Of a DNA stretch of 64,000 bases, positions 44,952 to 57,110 are shown one piece after another (within the stretch, counting starts at the first letter, position 1; each line of letters starts with the position of its first letter). The position numbers and the translations under genes were made by a program. The stretch spans positions 2,473,685 through 2,537,684 of the forward strand of contig JAUJYN010000015.1 of assembly GCA_030737835.1 (NCBI GenBank). The letters run 5' to 3'. The notes beneath the pieces are model-generated. The model saw nothing but the letters and a program-made list of their open reading frames with translations. It did not search any database and was not told the origin of the DNA. This stretch comes from Acorus gramineus (taxonomy: Eukaryota; Streptophyta; Magnoliopsida; Acorales; Acoraceae).

Positions 44952-46462
44952 AGGGGCTTGGTCAAAATCTTTTCTACATGGCCCTTGATTGTCTCTTTTG
45001 TTTCTTTCTCTCTTTTTTGCTCATTTCCTCTGTATCTTCTACTGTTCAGACATGCACTATTTTGTACTCTCTCTTAAAAAATAAAAATGCCTACATTTGC
45101 TATTAAAAAAATCCTTAAATATCATGTTGTCTGACCCCACCTCCAAAAGCTACTCCCAATGACCCACTCCTCAACAGCCCATTATTTTATATCTTCAAAA
45201 ACCCTTAATCAAAAAAGTAAAGGGGAAATTAATTAGGGTCCCTGAGGATACCCATCTATTAACTATTAGTCCCTGGACTATTTTAAGTTTTCTTTAGGTC
45301 CTTGAGTTAGTGGTGGTATTTTGTTTAGGTCCTTCCATCCAACTTCCATCAGATCTATTTTTTTCTTCCTCTTTTACCCCTAACTCAACATAACATGGGT
45401 TTTGCCCTCTCTTTCTCCCTCAACCCCTCTCTTTCTCTCCCAAATAATTGAATAACTCAATAGAAGGTGAGACCACCTCCACCAGCACCCCCCACTGCAA
45501 CGATCACTCCCTCGACTGTCGGTATCATTTTTCAAAAATGTTCCCGTGGGCCCCGGGAGCGGCGTGCGGGTGGCCTCCAGAAAAAGCATGTCATTCCGAG
45601 TGGTCCGGTTGCGTGTGTGGGGGTTCTTCGGAGGTTTGGACCCGGTGCGTACCTTGGTAGGCTCGATCAGATCGTCTCGCGGAAGGGTGGTGGGGGTTTT
45701 TTTTTCCGTTCTTGGCTGAGGCGGCCGACAGGTCATCAGGAGGATTCAGGGGTGGTTGTGATCGCCACCTGCTTTCTCAAAAAGCAGGAAAAGTTGGGTC
45801 AGATTTGATCGCCTTCGTGGGGGAGTTTGTGGGGTCTATGCTCTGGGACATGGGCATGCCGTACATAGAGGTGAAAACAGGGATTCTCTTCTGCTTCGAG
45901 AACTTGGCTAAAGGAGGTTTTGGGAATTTAGGGTGTAGGTGATGGTCGGCTAGTGGAAATTAGCCACCTGGTAGGGAACGGCTAGTTGTGGGTAGCCGCT
46001 TGGTGTCTGGCTCTATTTGCGCAGAGCCTCGGTAGGGTTTGGTTTGGGTGTTGGCTGAAGTTAAACTAGGTTTAACTATGGTTTTGGAGAGTAGATTTGA
46101 AAAGTGGATTTGTGTAGGGAATGGGTTTTCTACTCACAAATAGAACTCTCTTTCTCTCTCTATCAAGGATCCGTAAGTAAGGGGAAGGGTTGTGTTGGCT
46201 GGAATGGTGGATTGTTGGTGATGTGAATTGAGGATGTTGGGAATTAATTCATTTATGAGTTGGATGCCCCCTTTTTATAGTAAAAAAGGGGTAGGGGAAT
46301 GCCCGTTGGAAAATAGATCAAAATGGGTAATAAGGTGCTTGATTTGACCTTGCATTTAGATCTTTGTTCTCTGACAATGTCCAAGTGAGGGGCAGCTAGT
46401 TGAAACTAGCCGCCCAGTGAGGGGCGGCTGCTCTGAAGAAGTCGCGCCCATCATGACCTGCC
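44952..46462. other. Unassigned DNA with short palindromes, no gene called
   Basis: Mixed composition. 45220-45340 has the phrases AGGGTCCCTGAGG and AGTCCCTGGACT often seen at edges of plant repeats. Frames at 45448-45940 are short, overlap each other and show no recognised domain. 45945-46000 and 46389-46449 hold CGGCTAGT/ACTAGCCG palindromes. It is cut at 46462 by LTR J. Confidence 0.45.
46389..46449. repeat. GGCTAGTT/AACTAGCC palindromes
   Basis: A 26-bp imperfect palindrome (46389-46414) followed by GGGGCGGC...GTCGCGCCC. A related, poorer set lies at 45945-46000. Such short inverted units are common in subterminal parts of plant CACTA elements, but no CACTA terminus was found. Confidence 0.6.
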
Positions 46463-47584
46463 TGTTATATATGTGTCACTTTTTAGCCTATTGGTCACAT
46501 TTGGGTCATTTCTGGCCATTTTTCAATTTTTCGTTTTTTCGATCGGAGCCGCTAAAATTTTGGATTTTTAGCTATCTGCGTGAGTTCGAGAACTCCGATT
46601 GAAAATCTAACTGCATATTATGAGTCATGGTGTCATTTTGTACTACTCATAAAAATTTCATCGAATTCCGGTAACGTTTTAAAAATTATGCAGTTTCGAA
46701 TCGTATCCGGGTTTCGGTCGTTTCTGGTTTGTTAGGAGGAATAGTGTTGGGATATTTTGGTGGTTAAGGTGACCTTGGGTAACCTCACCCCCCTCTTGCT
46801 TAAAGGGTAAGAAATCTTTTGATATTTTGAGTGTGTGTGGGTGAGTTTAGCCTAAGTCCACCCCCCCCTTTTTCCCTTCTCATCACCCCCCCCCAAATGG
46901 TGGAAAAAGTGGGCTCTCTCTCTCTCTCCCTCACCATTCCCACGTCTCCCTCTCCCTTGTGTGAATGTGTGTGTGTGTGTGTGTTCATTTGAAAGAAAAG
47001 AAGGAGAAGAAGAAGCAAAAGAAGAGGAATAGTGTAAGAGGAAGAACACTTAAGGTGTGTTCATGTGTTATTGATTAGTAGGTGTTGTTTTCCCTTCTCA
47101 TAGGCTCCCTCTCATACTCCATTTTGCCCCTGATTTTCAGCCAAGTAAGGCTGAGGAGGAGGTGGTGTTGGCGGTGGCGGTTGCGGTGGTTTTGGTGCGC
47201 CAAGGGCACCCGAGAACCTCCCCTTTTCTTTCCCCTCCTTCGGTAAGCTCTCCTCCTCCCTTATCTTTGTTTTAAATGGTTGTTAGGGCTCTTAGGGTGT
47301 TCATGCATGCCATGCATAGGTGGTAGGGGGTGTGGGAGGGCTGAGGAGGGGGTGGGAGAGGTTTGGGCACGCGCGCGGGGCCATCCAGTTGCGCGTCTGC
47401 GCGCAGAGGGGCGCTGGCGCGCGCAGTAGGGCGCGCGCGCGTACGCGCAGGCACGCGAGCGTGCGCGCGGGGTGCTGGGTGGGCGCGCAGTGCGCGCGAG
47501 TGCGCACGGGCAGGACGCGTAGTGCGCACGGGCAGCGCGTCTGGGCTCGCGGATGGGCGCGCGGCAGTGCGCCAGGGGGGTGCG
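46463..47584 (+). mobile_element. F1 LTR J, 5' portion only
   Basis: Starts TGTTATATATGTGTCAC and runs through the leader (acceptor-like GATTTTCAG near 47140, exon-end CTTCG|GTAAGC near 47241) into the GC-rich core, stopping at 47584 where an F2 LTR (-) begins with TGTCACGCC. Its downstream half is not found after K, so it was deleted. Confidence 0.85.
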
Positions 47585-48765
47585 TGTCACGCCCCAGGCG
47601 TCCCTGAGATGTGACAAAATTAATAAATATTAGCTATCAATACCTGAGGTCAATAAAGACTCCAACAACAATACACAAGGTGGCAAAGCAAGATAATGAT
47701 AACTGACAGAAAAGCGGAAGCATAATATATAAACAATGTCTGTAAATCAAAAACATTATTACAGACTCGAATACACAATCACTGTCCTGTGAGAGCCAAG
47801 TCTTGACCAAAGAAAATACAACTTGTGCCATATGCACGATTTACAATACATACAAGACTCTAGGAATGCTGACAGCCTCGCACTCGCCACCCGCCGGCAG
47901 AACGCTCCACGCCCATAAGACCACGCCACAGGAAAGCTCCAGCTCCACGCCCAACACTGCCCCTGAAAAGAAATAGTATGCAAGGGGTGAGCTACAAGCT
48001 CAGTGAGTGGCTGGAAACCAATCACCATACTACAGTTCAATACATAATCAATTTCCTTTCAAGGAAAACATGGGTGGAAAACCCATGGTTAACTGGGTGA
48101 CGTGGCGGCGTGACCAACCTCACCCCCACCCTCACTCCCGGAGGGAGTCTTTTGGGACTTTTGGGGAAAGACCATACCGTCGGTCGAAGAGACCCGGATT
48201 TACTGGTCTACACAACACAACTGGATCATCTACATCTAGATAATCGCCCAACGATGTCCTTGAACATCGATTCAAGACCGGACCCAACAACTATGGGAAT
48301 GATCGAACAACGAATGGGTCACGCGGCAATATTCTTGACCTCATCCTTACGCTCACACTTGGAGGGAGACTCTTGGGACTTCTGGAAGAGATTTAGACTG
48401 CTCTACACCCAACGATGTCACGCCCCAGGGCGGCCGTCCCCGAGACGTGGCAGGTATATATAATATCAGCAGTCTATACAGGAGATCAATAAAATACTAT
48501 AAATAACATCGAAATGACAACACAGACAATAAGGTAGCTGACATAATATATACAAATAGCGAAAGCTCAAACGACTGAGTCTGTAATTCAAAGACATATT
48601 ACAGACCCGATACATAACCAATTTTTCTGTGAGAGCCAATAAATATACAATGACATCCAAATACAAGTATGTGCCCAAGCACGGATAACAGTACATACAA
48701 TCAAGAAGGGGATGCTGATGGCCTCTCACTCGCAGAACGTGACGCTGCTCCGCTACTGCTGATGT

Positions 48766-51397
48766 TGTCACGCCCCAGGGCCGGCCGTCCCCGGGACGCG
48801 GCAAGTGTATATATGATATCAGCAGTCTATACAGGAGATCAATAACATACTCTAAACAACATCAATAAAACGACAACACAGACAACAATGAGGTTGACAT
48901 AATATATACACAAATAGCGGAAGCACAACGACTGAGTCTATAATTCAAAAGATATATTACAGACCCGATACATAATCAACTGTCCTGTGAGAGTCAATAT
49001 ATACAATGACATCCAAATACACAAACGTGTGCCCAAGCACAGAATGCAATACATACAATAAAAAAAGGGGATGCTGATGGCCTCTCACTCGCAGAACGTG
49101 ACGCTGCTCCGCTACTGCTGATGTGCCTCGGGGAGCTCCTCCTTTAGATCCGACTCAGATATCACTGGAGAAAAAAATATGCGAGGGGTGAGCCACACGC
49201 TCAGTGAATAGCACAACCCATGCATCACAATTCATATTAACCTTAAGTGATTTATAGCCCCTAAGTGGGAATAACTACACAATCCAGTGGGTCGTTACAT
49301 CGTCGACCCACCACACCCTCACCCTCACCCTCGAAGGGGTGACATGGTCTCTTGGGACTGACTAGGCTGTTAATCACCCTTGGTCCACCGATAGCCTCTC
49401 CCCCACTCCGTACCTCGCCTGGTCTACTCCCACGATCAGCACAGTCCGACGCATCGGAGGTACCTACAGATGGGAACCCTCTGTCAGGACAGCCTGTCTA
49501 ACGCTGGGGAGTCCCTGCACGGATCCAACGAAGGGAAGAGAAACAGCCTACCCACATGGATACGATCCTCTTGGATCCGCTGACACCGATTGCAACTCTA
49601 CTAATGCCATGAATTCACAAGAATTCCTGCAGGGCGCATAACTAAGATGCAGGGAGACATATATTATAACAACGAGGTTATAATATTCTCTAAGGCATGC
49701 TAACAACCATATGCTCGCATTTGATTTAAATAAGTTAAACTAAATGGGAAACATGCGTAGGTCGAGGCTTTCCTAGCATGAAAACATGGTATCAGGATGT
49801 GTAGGCCTCTATACATAATATAAGGGTGCATATCCCTAGCATACAAAGCCTAAGGGGGGCATGGATACAACATAATGATCATGCATAGCACAGTTTACAT
49901 TTAATACTAGCTAATATGCAACTATGGTGCCCCAGGGGAGGGCAATGCACGCCTACGTGCATCGAATGCCTCCCTACTGGGTTGGATTGTCCCACTCACC
50001 AAAACCCGGGTCGTCGCGTGACTGTCCGTCAAGATCTGCAAGACAGGGGCATTCAAAACGGTGAGTATACTACACAAATACAAATGAAATACACTAGAAA
50101 TACCCAACACTCGGACAAGCATGCATACGGGCCCGCACGCACGTGAGTCCAGGTGCCCCGACACCCTTCCGTAGCCACGGGCAGCCATGCGCACGGCCAC
50201 CCGCACGCGCATGCACGGGTGCGCACGCAAGCACGCACGCCCACGCCCCGGGCGCACTACCGCGCCCCAGCCCGCACGCCCAGGCGCGCTGCTGCGCCCC
50301 TGCCCGCGCGTCCAGACACGCTCTTGCGCAGGCGATCACGCTCGCGCGCGCACCGTCCGTCCAGCCCTGCGTCTACCCGCGCGTACTACGCCCCTGCGCA
50401 GCACCCCGCGCGCATGCCCGCGCGTCTGCGCGTACGCGCGCGCGCCCGCCAGCGCGCTCCTGCACTGCCTGCGCGCGCAGACTCGCGCGCACGCGCGCGG
50501 ATGACCCCGCACGCGCGCCCGAGTCCTTCCCACCACCTTCCCCAACCCTCCCACACCCCTAACACACATGCATACCATGCATAACCAAATAAATTCCCTA
50601 AACAAGCATCTAAACAAGAAAAAGGGAGGAGAAGGACTCACCCAAGGGAGGAAAGGAAAGGGAGGGAATTCGGGTGCTCTTCGCGCACCGAAACGCCACC
50701 ACCAAGATCTCCCTCAGCCCTAGCAGAGGCTGAAAATCAGTGGAGAAAGTGGTCCATGAGAGAGGAGTTCAACAAGGGGGAAAACAAATCCAAGACCATG
50801 GAAAGGTAGATCAAGTCCTCACCTTCCTTTTCGTCTTCTAGGGCTTCTTATTTCAAGCTCTTCTTCAAGCTCTAACGGTGGAAAAATAGAGAAGGGGAGA
50901 TGGGTTTGAGTGAGTGAGAGAGATGGGGAGAGAAGAAGAAGGGTGCACACCCACTTAAGGGGCCACACACACACACTTAGCCACTCACACACTCACATTA
51001 GGGTTTTTGGTCATTTGTGAACTTTGACCTTAAGTCAACCTATCCACACAACCAAACAAAACCCATTGACCAAGTCAAGGGTCAAACTTGACTTGGTCAA
51101 AGTCATCTTTGACTTGGTCAAGTCTCCCAATGACTTTTCGCTTGGTCAAAACCCGGATACGATTCAGAACTGCCAAATTCTGAAACGTTACCGGAATTCA
51201 ATGAAATTTTCGTGAGTGGCTTGAAATGGCATCAGGACACATAATGTGCAGTTAGATTTTCAATCGGAGTTCTCAAACTCAGGATGATAGCTAAAAGTCT
51301 AAAATTTTAGCGGTTCCGATCGAAAAAGAAAAAAGTTGAAAAACTGCCAGAATGTTCCAATGGTGACCAAAAGGCTAAAAGTGACACATATATAACA
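48766..51397 (-). mobile_element. F1 solo LTR N, TSD GATGT/GACGT
   Basis: 2,632 bp, TGTCACGCC to CATATATAACA. Flanks GATGT (48761-48765) and GACGT (51398-51402) match at four of five bases. Host LTR M continues without loss on both sides (TGCCTCGGGGAGCTCC). Terminal acidic block near 49115-49165 reads ISESDLKEELPEAHQQ and TAG. Confidence 0.93.
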
Positions 51398-51555
51398 GAC
51401 GTGCCTCGGGGAGCTCCTCCTTCAGATCCGACTCAGACAAAACTGGAGAAAAATATATGCGAGGGGTGAGCCACACGCTCAGTGAATAGCACAACCCATG
51501 CATCACAATTCATATTATCCACAAATAATTTATATTCCCTAACACGGGAGCAACT

Positions 51556-54500
51556 TGTTATATATGTGTCACTTTTAACCTTCTGGTAACCGTTGGAGCA
51601 TTCTGGCAGTTTTTCGGGTTTTTTTCGTTTTTCGATCGGAACCGCTAAAATTTTGAACTGTTAGCTATCGTCCTGAGTTAGAGGACTCCGATTGAAAATA
51701 TAACTGCATATTAGGTGTCCTGGTGCCATTTTAGGCCTCTCACAAAAATTTCGTCGAATTCCGGTAACGTTCTGAATTTTGCAGTTTCGAGGCGTATCCG
51801 GGTTTTGACCGAGCGAGAAGTCATTGGGAGAGTTGACTTGGTCAAGTGGGCCCATGACTTGGTCAACCCTTTTTGTCTTTTAGTTTGGTTGGGTTGACCC
51901 AAGTCAAATCTCATCTAATCCTCACTTAAGCCTAATTAATCTTGATTAGCCCTAATCCAAGTGAGGTTGACTTTATTTAAGTGAGATCTAAAAGCTCTAG
52001 CACTATTCATCTTCTTCCCAAAAGTGATTTCTCTCTCCCCCTCTCTCCATTTCTTAGATTTGAGCCTCTTGGAGGGCTTGAAGCTTAAAACCCATAACAT
52101 AGAAAGGCTAGATCGGGTCCCGATCTACGCCCCGGTGTTCTCGGATTCGAATTCCGAGAAGTTTGGCCCCTTCATCCCCCCTCTTTTCTCCCCTGATTTG
52201 GGCCATTTCGAGGGCCAAGGGAGATCCCGGCGTTGGAGGCCTTTGGGGAGAGGTTTCGGTGCGCGGAGAGCAACCGAGCATCCTTGCTTTCCCTTGGTAA
52301 GCCCTTTTTCCTCTCTTTCCTTGCATAGATGCTTGTTAGGATGATGGTTTTGGGGTTGGGAGGCGGTCGGTGGCTGTGGGTGGCCGTCGGAGGGCTGTGG
52401 GTGGTGGTCGGAGGCCCGGTGGTAGGAGTTGGGTGGTCGGGTAGGGAGATAGGCAGTCCCGGGCAGGGAGGCTAGCTGTCCCGGGTAGGCTGGGAGCAGG
52501 CGCACCAGATTGCCGGGCGCGCGAGTGCGTGCGCGGGCGTGCGCTCGGGGGGTGCAGGGGGAGGCGTGCGGGGTAGGCTGGCTGGGCTGTGCGCGCTGGC
52601 AGGCCGGGCAGGCAGGCTGGGCGCGCAGGCGTGCTGGGCAGGAGGTGCTCGGGCATCAGGCGGGCAGTGCCCAGGCGTGTAGGCGAGCGGTGCTCGGGCC
52701 ACTCAGCGATGCGCGCAGGCAAGCAGCGCGGGCAGGCTGGCAGGCGCGCTGGGCGCGTGTTGCGCGGACGTGCGCGTGGGCGCTGGGTGAGGGTCCCGGG
52801 TGCTGGGCACTGAGCGCCGGGCGCTGGGTCGCGGATATCGGGCGATGGGCGCTGGGGCGCCATGCGGGCAGGGAGTGCGCGGGTGCTGCACGTGGGGCGC
52901 AGTGCGCAGGCGAGCGGCAGGGTGTGCGGGCGCTGCGCTGGGGCGCAGCGAGGGCGGGTGCGCCTGCGGGTGCTGCGCTAGGGCGCAGCACGCGCGGATG
53001 CACCCGGGGCTGGACGCGCGGTGCGCGCGGGCGTGCGCGTGCGTACGTCCGGGCGTGCGGCATGTCCGGGCTTGCGGGCAGAGGCTCGGCAGGCTGTCCG
53101 AGCGCGCGGGCCGGGGCTCGGCTGTGCGCCCGAGGCGGGTGGCCGTGCGTGCGGCTGCCCGGGGGGGGGGGCTCGGGAGTGAGTCGGGATGCTCGGATAC
53201 GCGTGCGTACGGGCCGTATGTACGTTTGTCCGAGTGTTAGGTATTTTAGGTGTATTTGGTGTATTTATGTATTTTGCTCACCAATTTATTGCCTGTCTTG
53301 CAGATCTGGACGGACGGTCGCGCGACGACCCGGATATTGGTGAGTGGGACGATCCAACCCAGTAGGGAGGCGTTACATGCACTTGGGCGTGTACCGTCCT
53401 CCCCTGGGGCATCGTAGTGAATATTAACCTGTTTAATGTGAAAACTATGTAAGCATGATAATCTGTAGTATGCATGCCACCCTAGATTGTATGCTAGGGA
53501 CTTATACCCTTAGGACCCGTATAAGAACCATGCACCCTGTTATCATGTTTCCATGCTAGGAAAGCCCCGACCGATGCATGTTCCCATTTAGTTTAATTTG
53601 TTTAAATAAAATGCGAGCATGTGATTATTAGCCTGTCTTAGTGAATATTATAGGGGAGGGGCCTCGCGAGGACAGCGGTGAGACCCGGGCTAGGGTACTC
53701 CGTGTTCCTTGTTTGGTTGTCGGGATGTCCTATATCGGGACCTCACGCTGCCCTCCCAAGGATTCTTTCCCGTTAATATTCCAACCTCTTTATTATTATA
53801 ATGCATGTTTCCCCGCATCCTGGTTATGCGCCCTGTTGGAATTCTGAAGAATTCAAGGCATTAGAGTTGTAGAGATGTGTGGTCGGCGGATCCGAGTGGA
53901 TCATATGCGTATGGATAGGCTGTTCTGTTTCCCTTCGTTGGATCCGTGTAGAGACTGCCCCAGCGTTGGAAAGGCCGTCCCTTCTGAGGGCTCCCATCAG
54001 TAGGCGCCTCCCGATATTTGTGACGGACTGTGCTGAAGTTGTGGGTGAAGGCCAAGCGGCCTACGGAGTGGAGGAGAGACTATCGGTGGACCAAGGGTGA
54101 CCAACAGCCTAGTCAGTCCCAACATCCTATGTCACCCATTGAGGGGTGAGGGTGTGGGTGTGGTGGTTCGGCGTTGTATGAACCACTGGATTTATGATGT
54201 TATGCCATTTTGAGGCTGGTTGTTGTTTAATTATGGTTAATATAGCTGTGATGCATGGGTTGTGCTGTTCACTGAGCGTGTGGCTCACCCCTCGCATATT
54301 GTTTTCTCCAGTTGCCACTGAGCCGGATCAGCAGGAGGAGCCTTCCGAGGGATTCCTTCAGTAGCGGAGCAGCGCTACGTCCCGCGAGTGTTAGAGGCTA
54401 TCAGCATCCCTTTTTGGCTGTATGTATTTTATTTCCGTGCTTGAGCACGCGTTTGTATATATATTCAGTTGTATATTGTGTATATTGGCTCTCACAGGAC

Positions 54501-54703
54501 AGATAATTGTGTATCGAGTCTGTAGTATGTTTTATTTACAGATTCAGTCTTTCGCTTCCGCATTTGGTGTATATATCATGTCAGCCTCCTTGTTGTCTGT
54601 GTGTCATTCTAGTTGCTTGTTTATGGTATATTATTGAACTCCTGTGTAGATTCTGATATTATATATACACTTGCCGCGTCTCGGGGACGCCCGGGGCGTG
54701 ACA
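51556..54703 (+). mobile_element. F1 solo LTR O, TSD CAACT
   Basis: 3,148 bp, TGTTATATATG to GGGGCGTGACA, exact duplications CAACT at 51551-51555 and 54704-54708. Leader palindrome about 52108-52129 (arms slightly diverged), GC-rich core 52495-53170, micro-exon 53304-53339, hairpin 54163-54186, terminal block ATEPDQQEEPSEGFLQ and TAG (54312-54364). Confidence 0.96.
54163..54186 (+). repeat. Hairpin with altered stem in LTR O
   Basis: Stem GTGGTT...AACCAC where other copies have GTGGGT...ACCCAC or GCGGGT...ACCCGC, i.e. both arms changed together. Confidence 0.6.
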
Positions 54704-57110
54704 CAACTACACATTCTAGTGGGTCGTTTCATCGCCAACCCACCTCCCCCCTCACCCTCACCCTTTCCGGGGGGTGACATGGGCCTCTTGGGGCATACTA
54801 GACCGCTCTCCGCCCCTGGTCCACCCGGTAGCCTCTCCCACCCTCGGGCCTCCCCCTGGTATACTCACGCTATCAGTACTGTCCGACGCATCGGAGGTAC
54901 CTACGGGCGGGAGCCCTCTATCAGGTATAGCCAACGCCGGGGAGTTCCTACATCGGATCCAACCAAAAGGAGAAGAAAACCTACTCACACTGATACGATC
55001 CTCTTGGATCCGTCGACACCGATTGTAACTCTACTAATGTCATGAATTCTCAAGAATTCCTCCAGGGCGCATAACTAAGATGCGGGGAGACATATATTAT
55101 AACAACAAGGTTATAATATTCTCTAAGGCATGCTTGTAACTATATGCTCACATTTTGATTTAATTAGATTAAACTAGATGGGAACATGCATAGTTCGGGG
55201 CATGGTGTCTAGGCATGCATAAGCCTCTATACATGATATATGGGTGCATGTCCCTAGCATACAAAGTCTAAGGTGGCATGGATACATCATAATAATCATG
55301 CATGCATAGGTTTTACATTATTACAAGATAATACACAATTATGGTGCCCCAGGGGAGGGCAATGCACGCCTACGTGCATCGAACGCCTCCCTACTAGGTT
55401 GGATTGTCCCACTCACCGAAACCCGGGTCGCTACGTGACCGTCCGTCAAGATCTGCAAGACATGGGCATTCAATATGGTGAGTAAACTACACAAATACAT
55501 AATAAATTTACTAGAAACACCCAATACTCGGACAAGCATGCATACGGGCCCGCACGCACACGAGCACGCGCGTACGCACACGAGTCCGAGTGCCCCGACA
55601 CCCTCCCGAACCCACAGGCAGCCATACGCACGGCCACCCGCACGCGCACGCACGCACGCGCCCCTGCGCCCTGGGCGCACTGTCGCGCCCTTGCCCGCGT
55701 GCCCAGACGCGCTGTTGCGCCCTTGCCCACGCCCCCAGACACGCTGCCGCGCGCGCGCGCATGCTTGCGCGCGCCCGCGTGCACCGCGAGTCCAGCCCTG
55801 CGCGTACTCGCGCGTACTGCGCCCCTGCGCAGCACTCCGTGCGCACGCCCGCGCTCCTACGCGTACGCGCGCGCGCCAGCTAGCGTGCCTGACTGCGCGC
55901 GCCAGCGCCTGCCTCACCCCCCCTAACACCCATGCAAGCGATGCATACTCAAACACACACCCTAAACAAGCATCTAACCTAGCTAGGGGAGGAGGACTTA
56001 CCCAAGGAGAGGAGAACAAAGGGAGGAAGCTCGGGTGCCCTTCGCGCACCGAAATGCCACCACCAAGACCACCACCACCAAGCCTCTAGCAAGGCCTAAC
56101 AAAGGCTGAAATCAGGGGAGAAGGGAAGACATGAGGGGGAGGTAAAGGGGAAAGCAAAACAAAAACCATAGGAAGATAGATCAAGCCCTTACCAATCTTT
56201 TTCCCTTCTAGGGTTTTCTTTTTCAACCACTTCTACTTGCTCCAATGGAGGAAAAATAAGAAGAGGAGGTGTGGATTTGTGTGAGAGAGAGAGAGATGGG
56301 GAGAGAAGAAGAAGGGGGACGCCTACAAGGGGGCTCACACACACACACACACTCACACACTCATACTTAGGGCAATTTAGGGTTTTTGTGTGGTTTGACT
56401 TGGGTCAACCTAACCACACTAACAAACAAAAAGATTTGACCAAGTCAAGGGTCAAACTTGACTTGGTCAAAGTCATCTTTGACTTGGTCAAGTCTCCCAA
56501 TGACTTTCCGCTTGGTCAAAACCCAGATACGATCCAGAACTGTGAAATTCTGAAATGTTACCAGAATTCGATGAAATTTTCAGGAGTGGCTTGAAATGGC
56601 ACCAGGACACATAATGTGCAGTTAGATTTTCAATCGGAGTTCTCAAGCTCAGGATGATAGCCAAAAGTCCAAAATTTTAGCGGTTCCGATCGAAAAAGAA
56701 AAAGTTGAAAAACTGCCAGAAATGCTCCAAATGTGCCCAGAAGGCTAAAAGTGACACATATATAACAAACGAAGGGTAGAACGATTCCCACGCCCATAAC
56801 ATCATTCGTTAACCCTCTCCCGGGTAGTATCTACAACCCGATCTCCTCAACTCACCGCTCTACACCCTTGGTCCGCCAGTAGCCCTTTCTCCGGGTAGCC
56901 TCTACCTGGTATACTCCCACGATCAGTACTCTTCCGAATGCATCGGTGGTACCTACGGATGGGAGCCCTCTGTCAGGACAACTAAACCCGAGAAGTTCCT
57001 ACATCGGATCCAACGAAGGGGAGAACGATCCCATGTTCGCAAAGCGAACCCAATGGAAAACAACTACTCTCGATACTCACTTATCGAGATATCAAAACAC
57101 AGGCATAACA

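Larger units (their letters stand above)
48416..56767 (-). mobile_element. F1 solo LTR M, TSD AACGA, hosting N and O
   Basis: 48416-48765, 51403-51555 and 54709-56767 join to one F1 LTR of about 2.56 kb with exact duplications AACGA at 48411-48415 and 56768-56772. It was inserted into K and later received N and then O (or the reverse). Very similar to LTR C (compare 7555-7700 with 54709-54850). Confidence 0.93.
47585..57110 (-). mobile_element. F2 LTR remnant K, interrupted by M and internally deleted
   Basis: 47585-48415 starts TGTCACGCC and carries the F2 U5 side. 56773-57110 continues it with the stretch CGAGATATC and then ends ACACAGGCATAACA, the inverted F2 start. The core and leader between are missing. 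Flanks GTGCG (47580-47584) and ATACT (57111-57115) do not match, so at least one edge is rearranged. Confidence 0.75.

Noticed and set aside
45448-45942. Possible host gene between solo LTR I and LTR J
   Set aside because: Several short overlapping frames with no domain, codon pattern or supported start.
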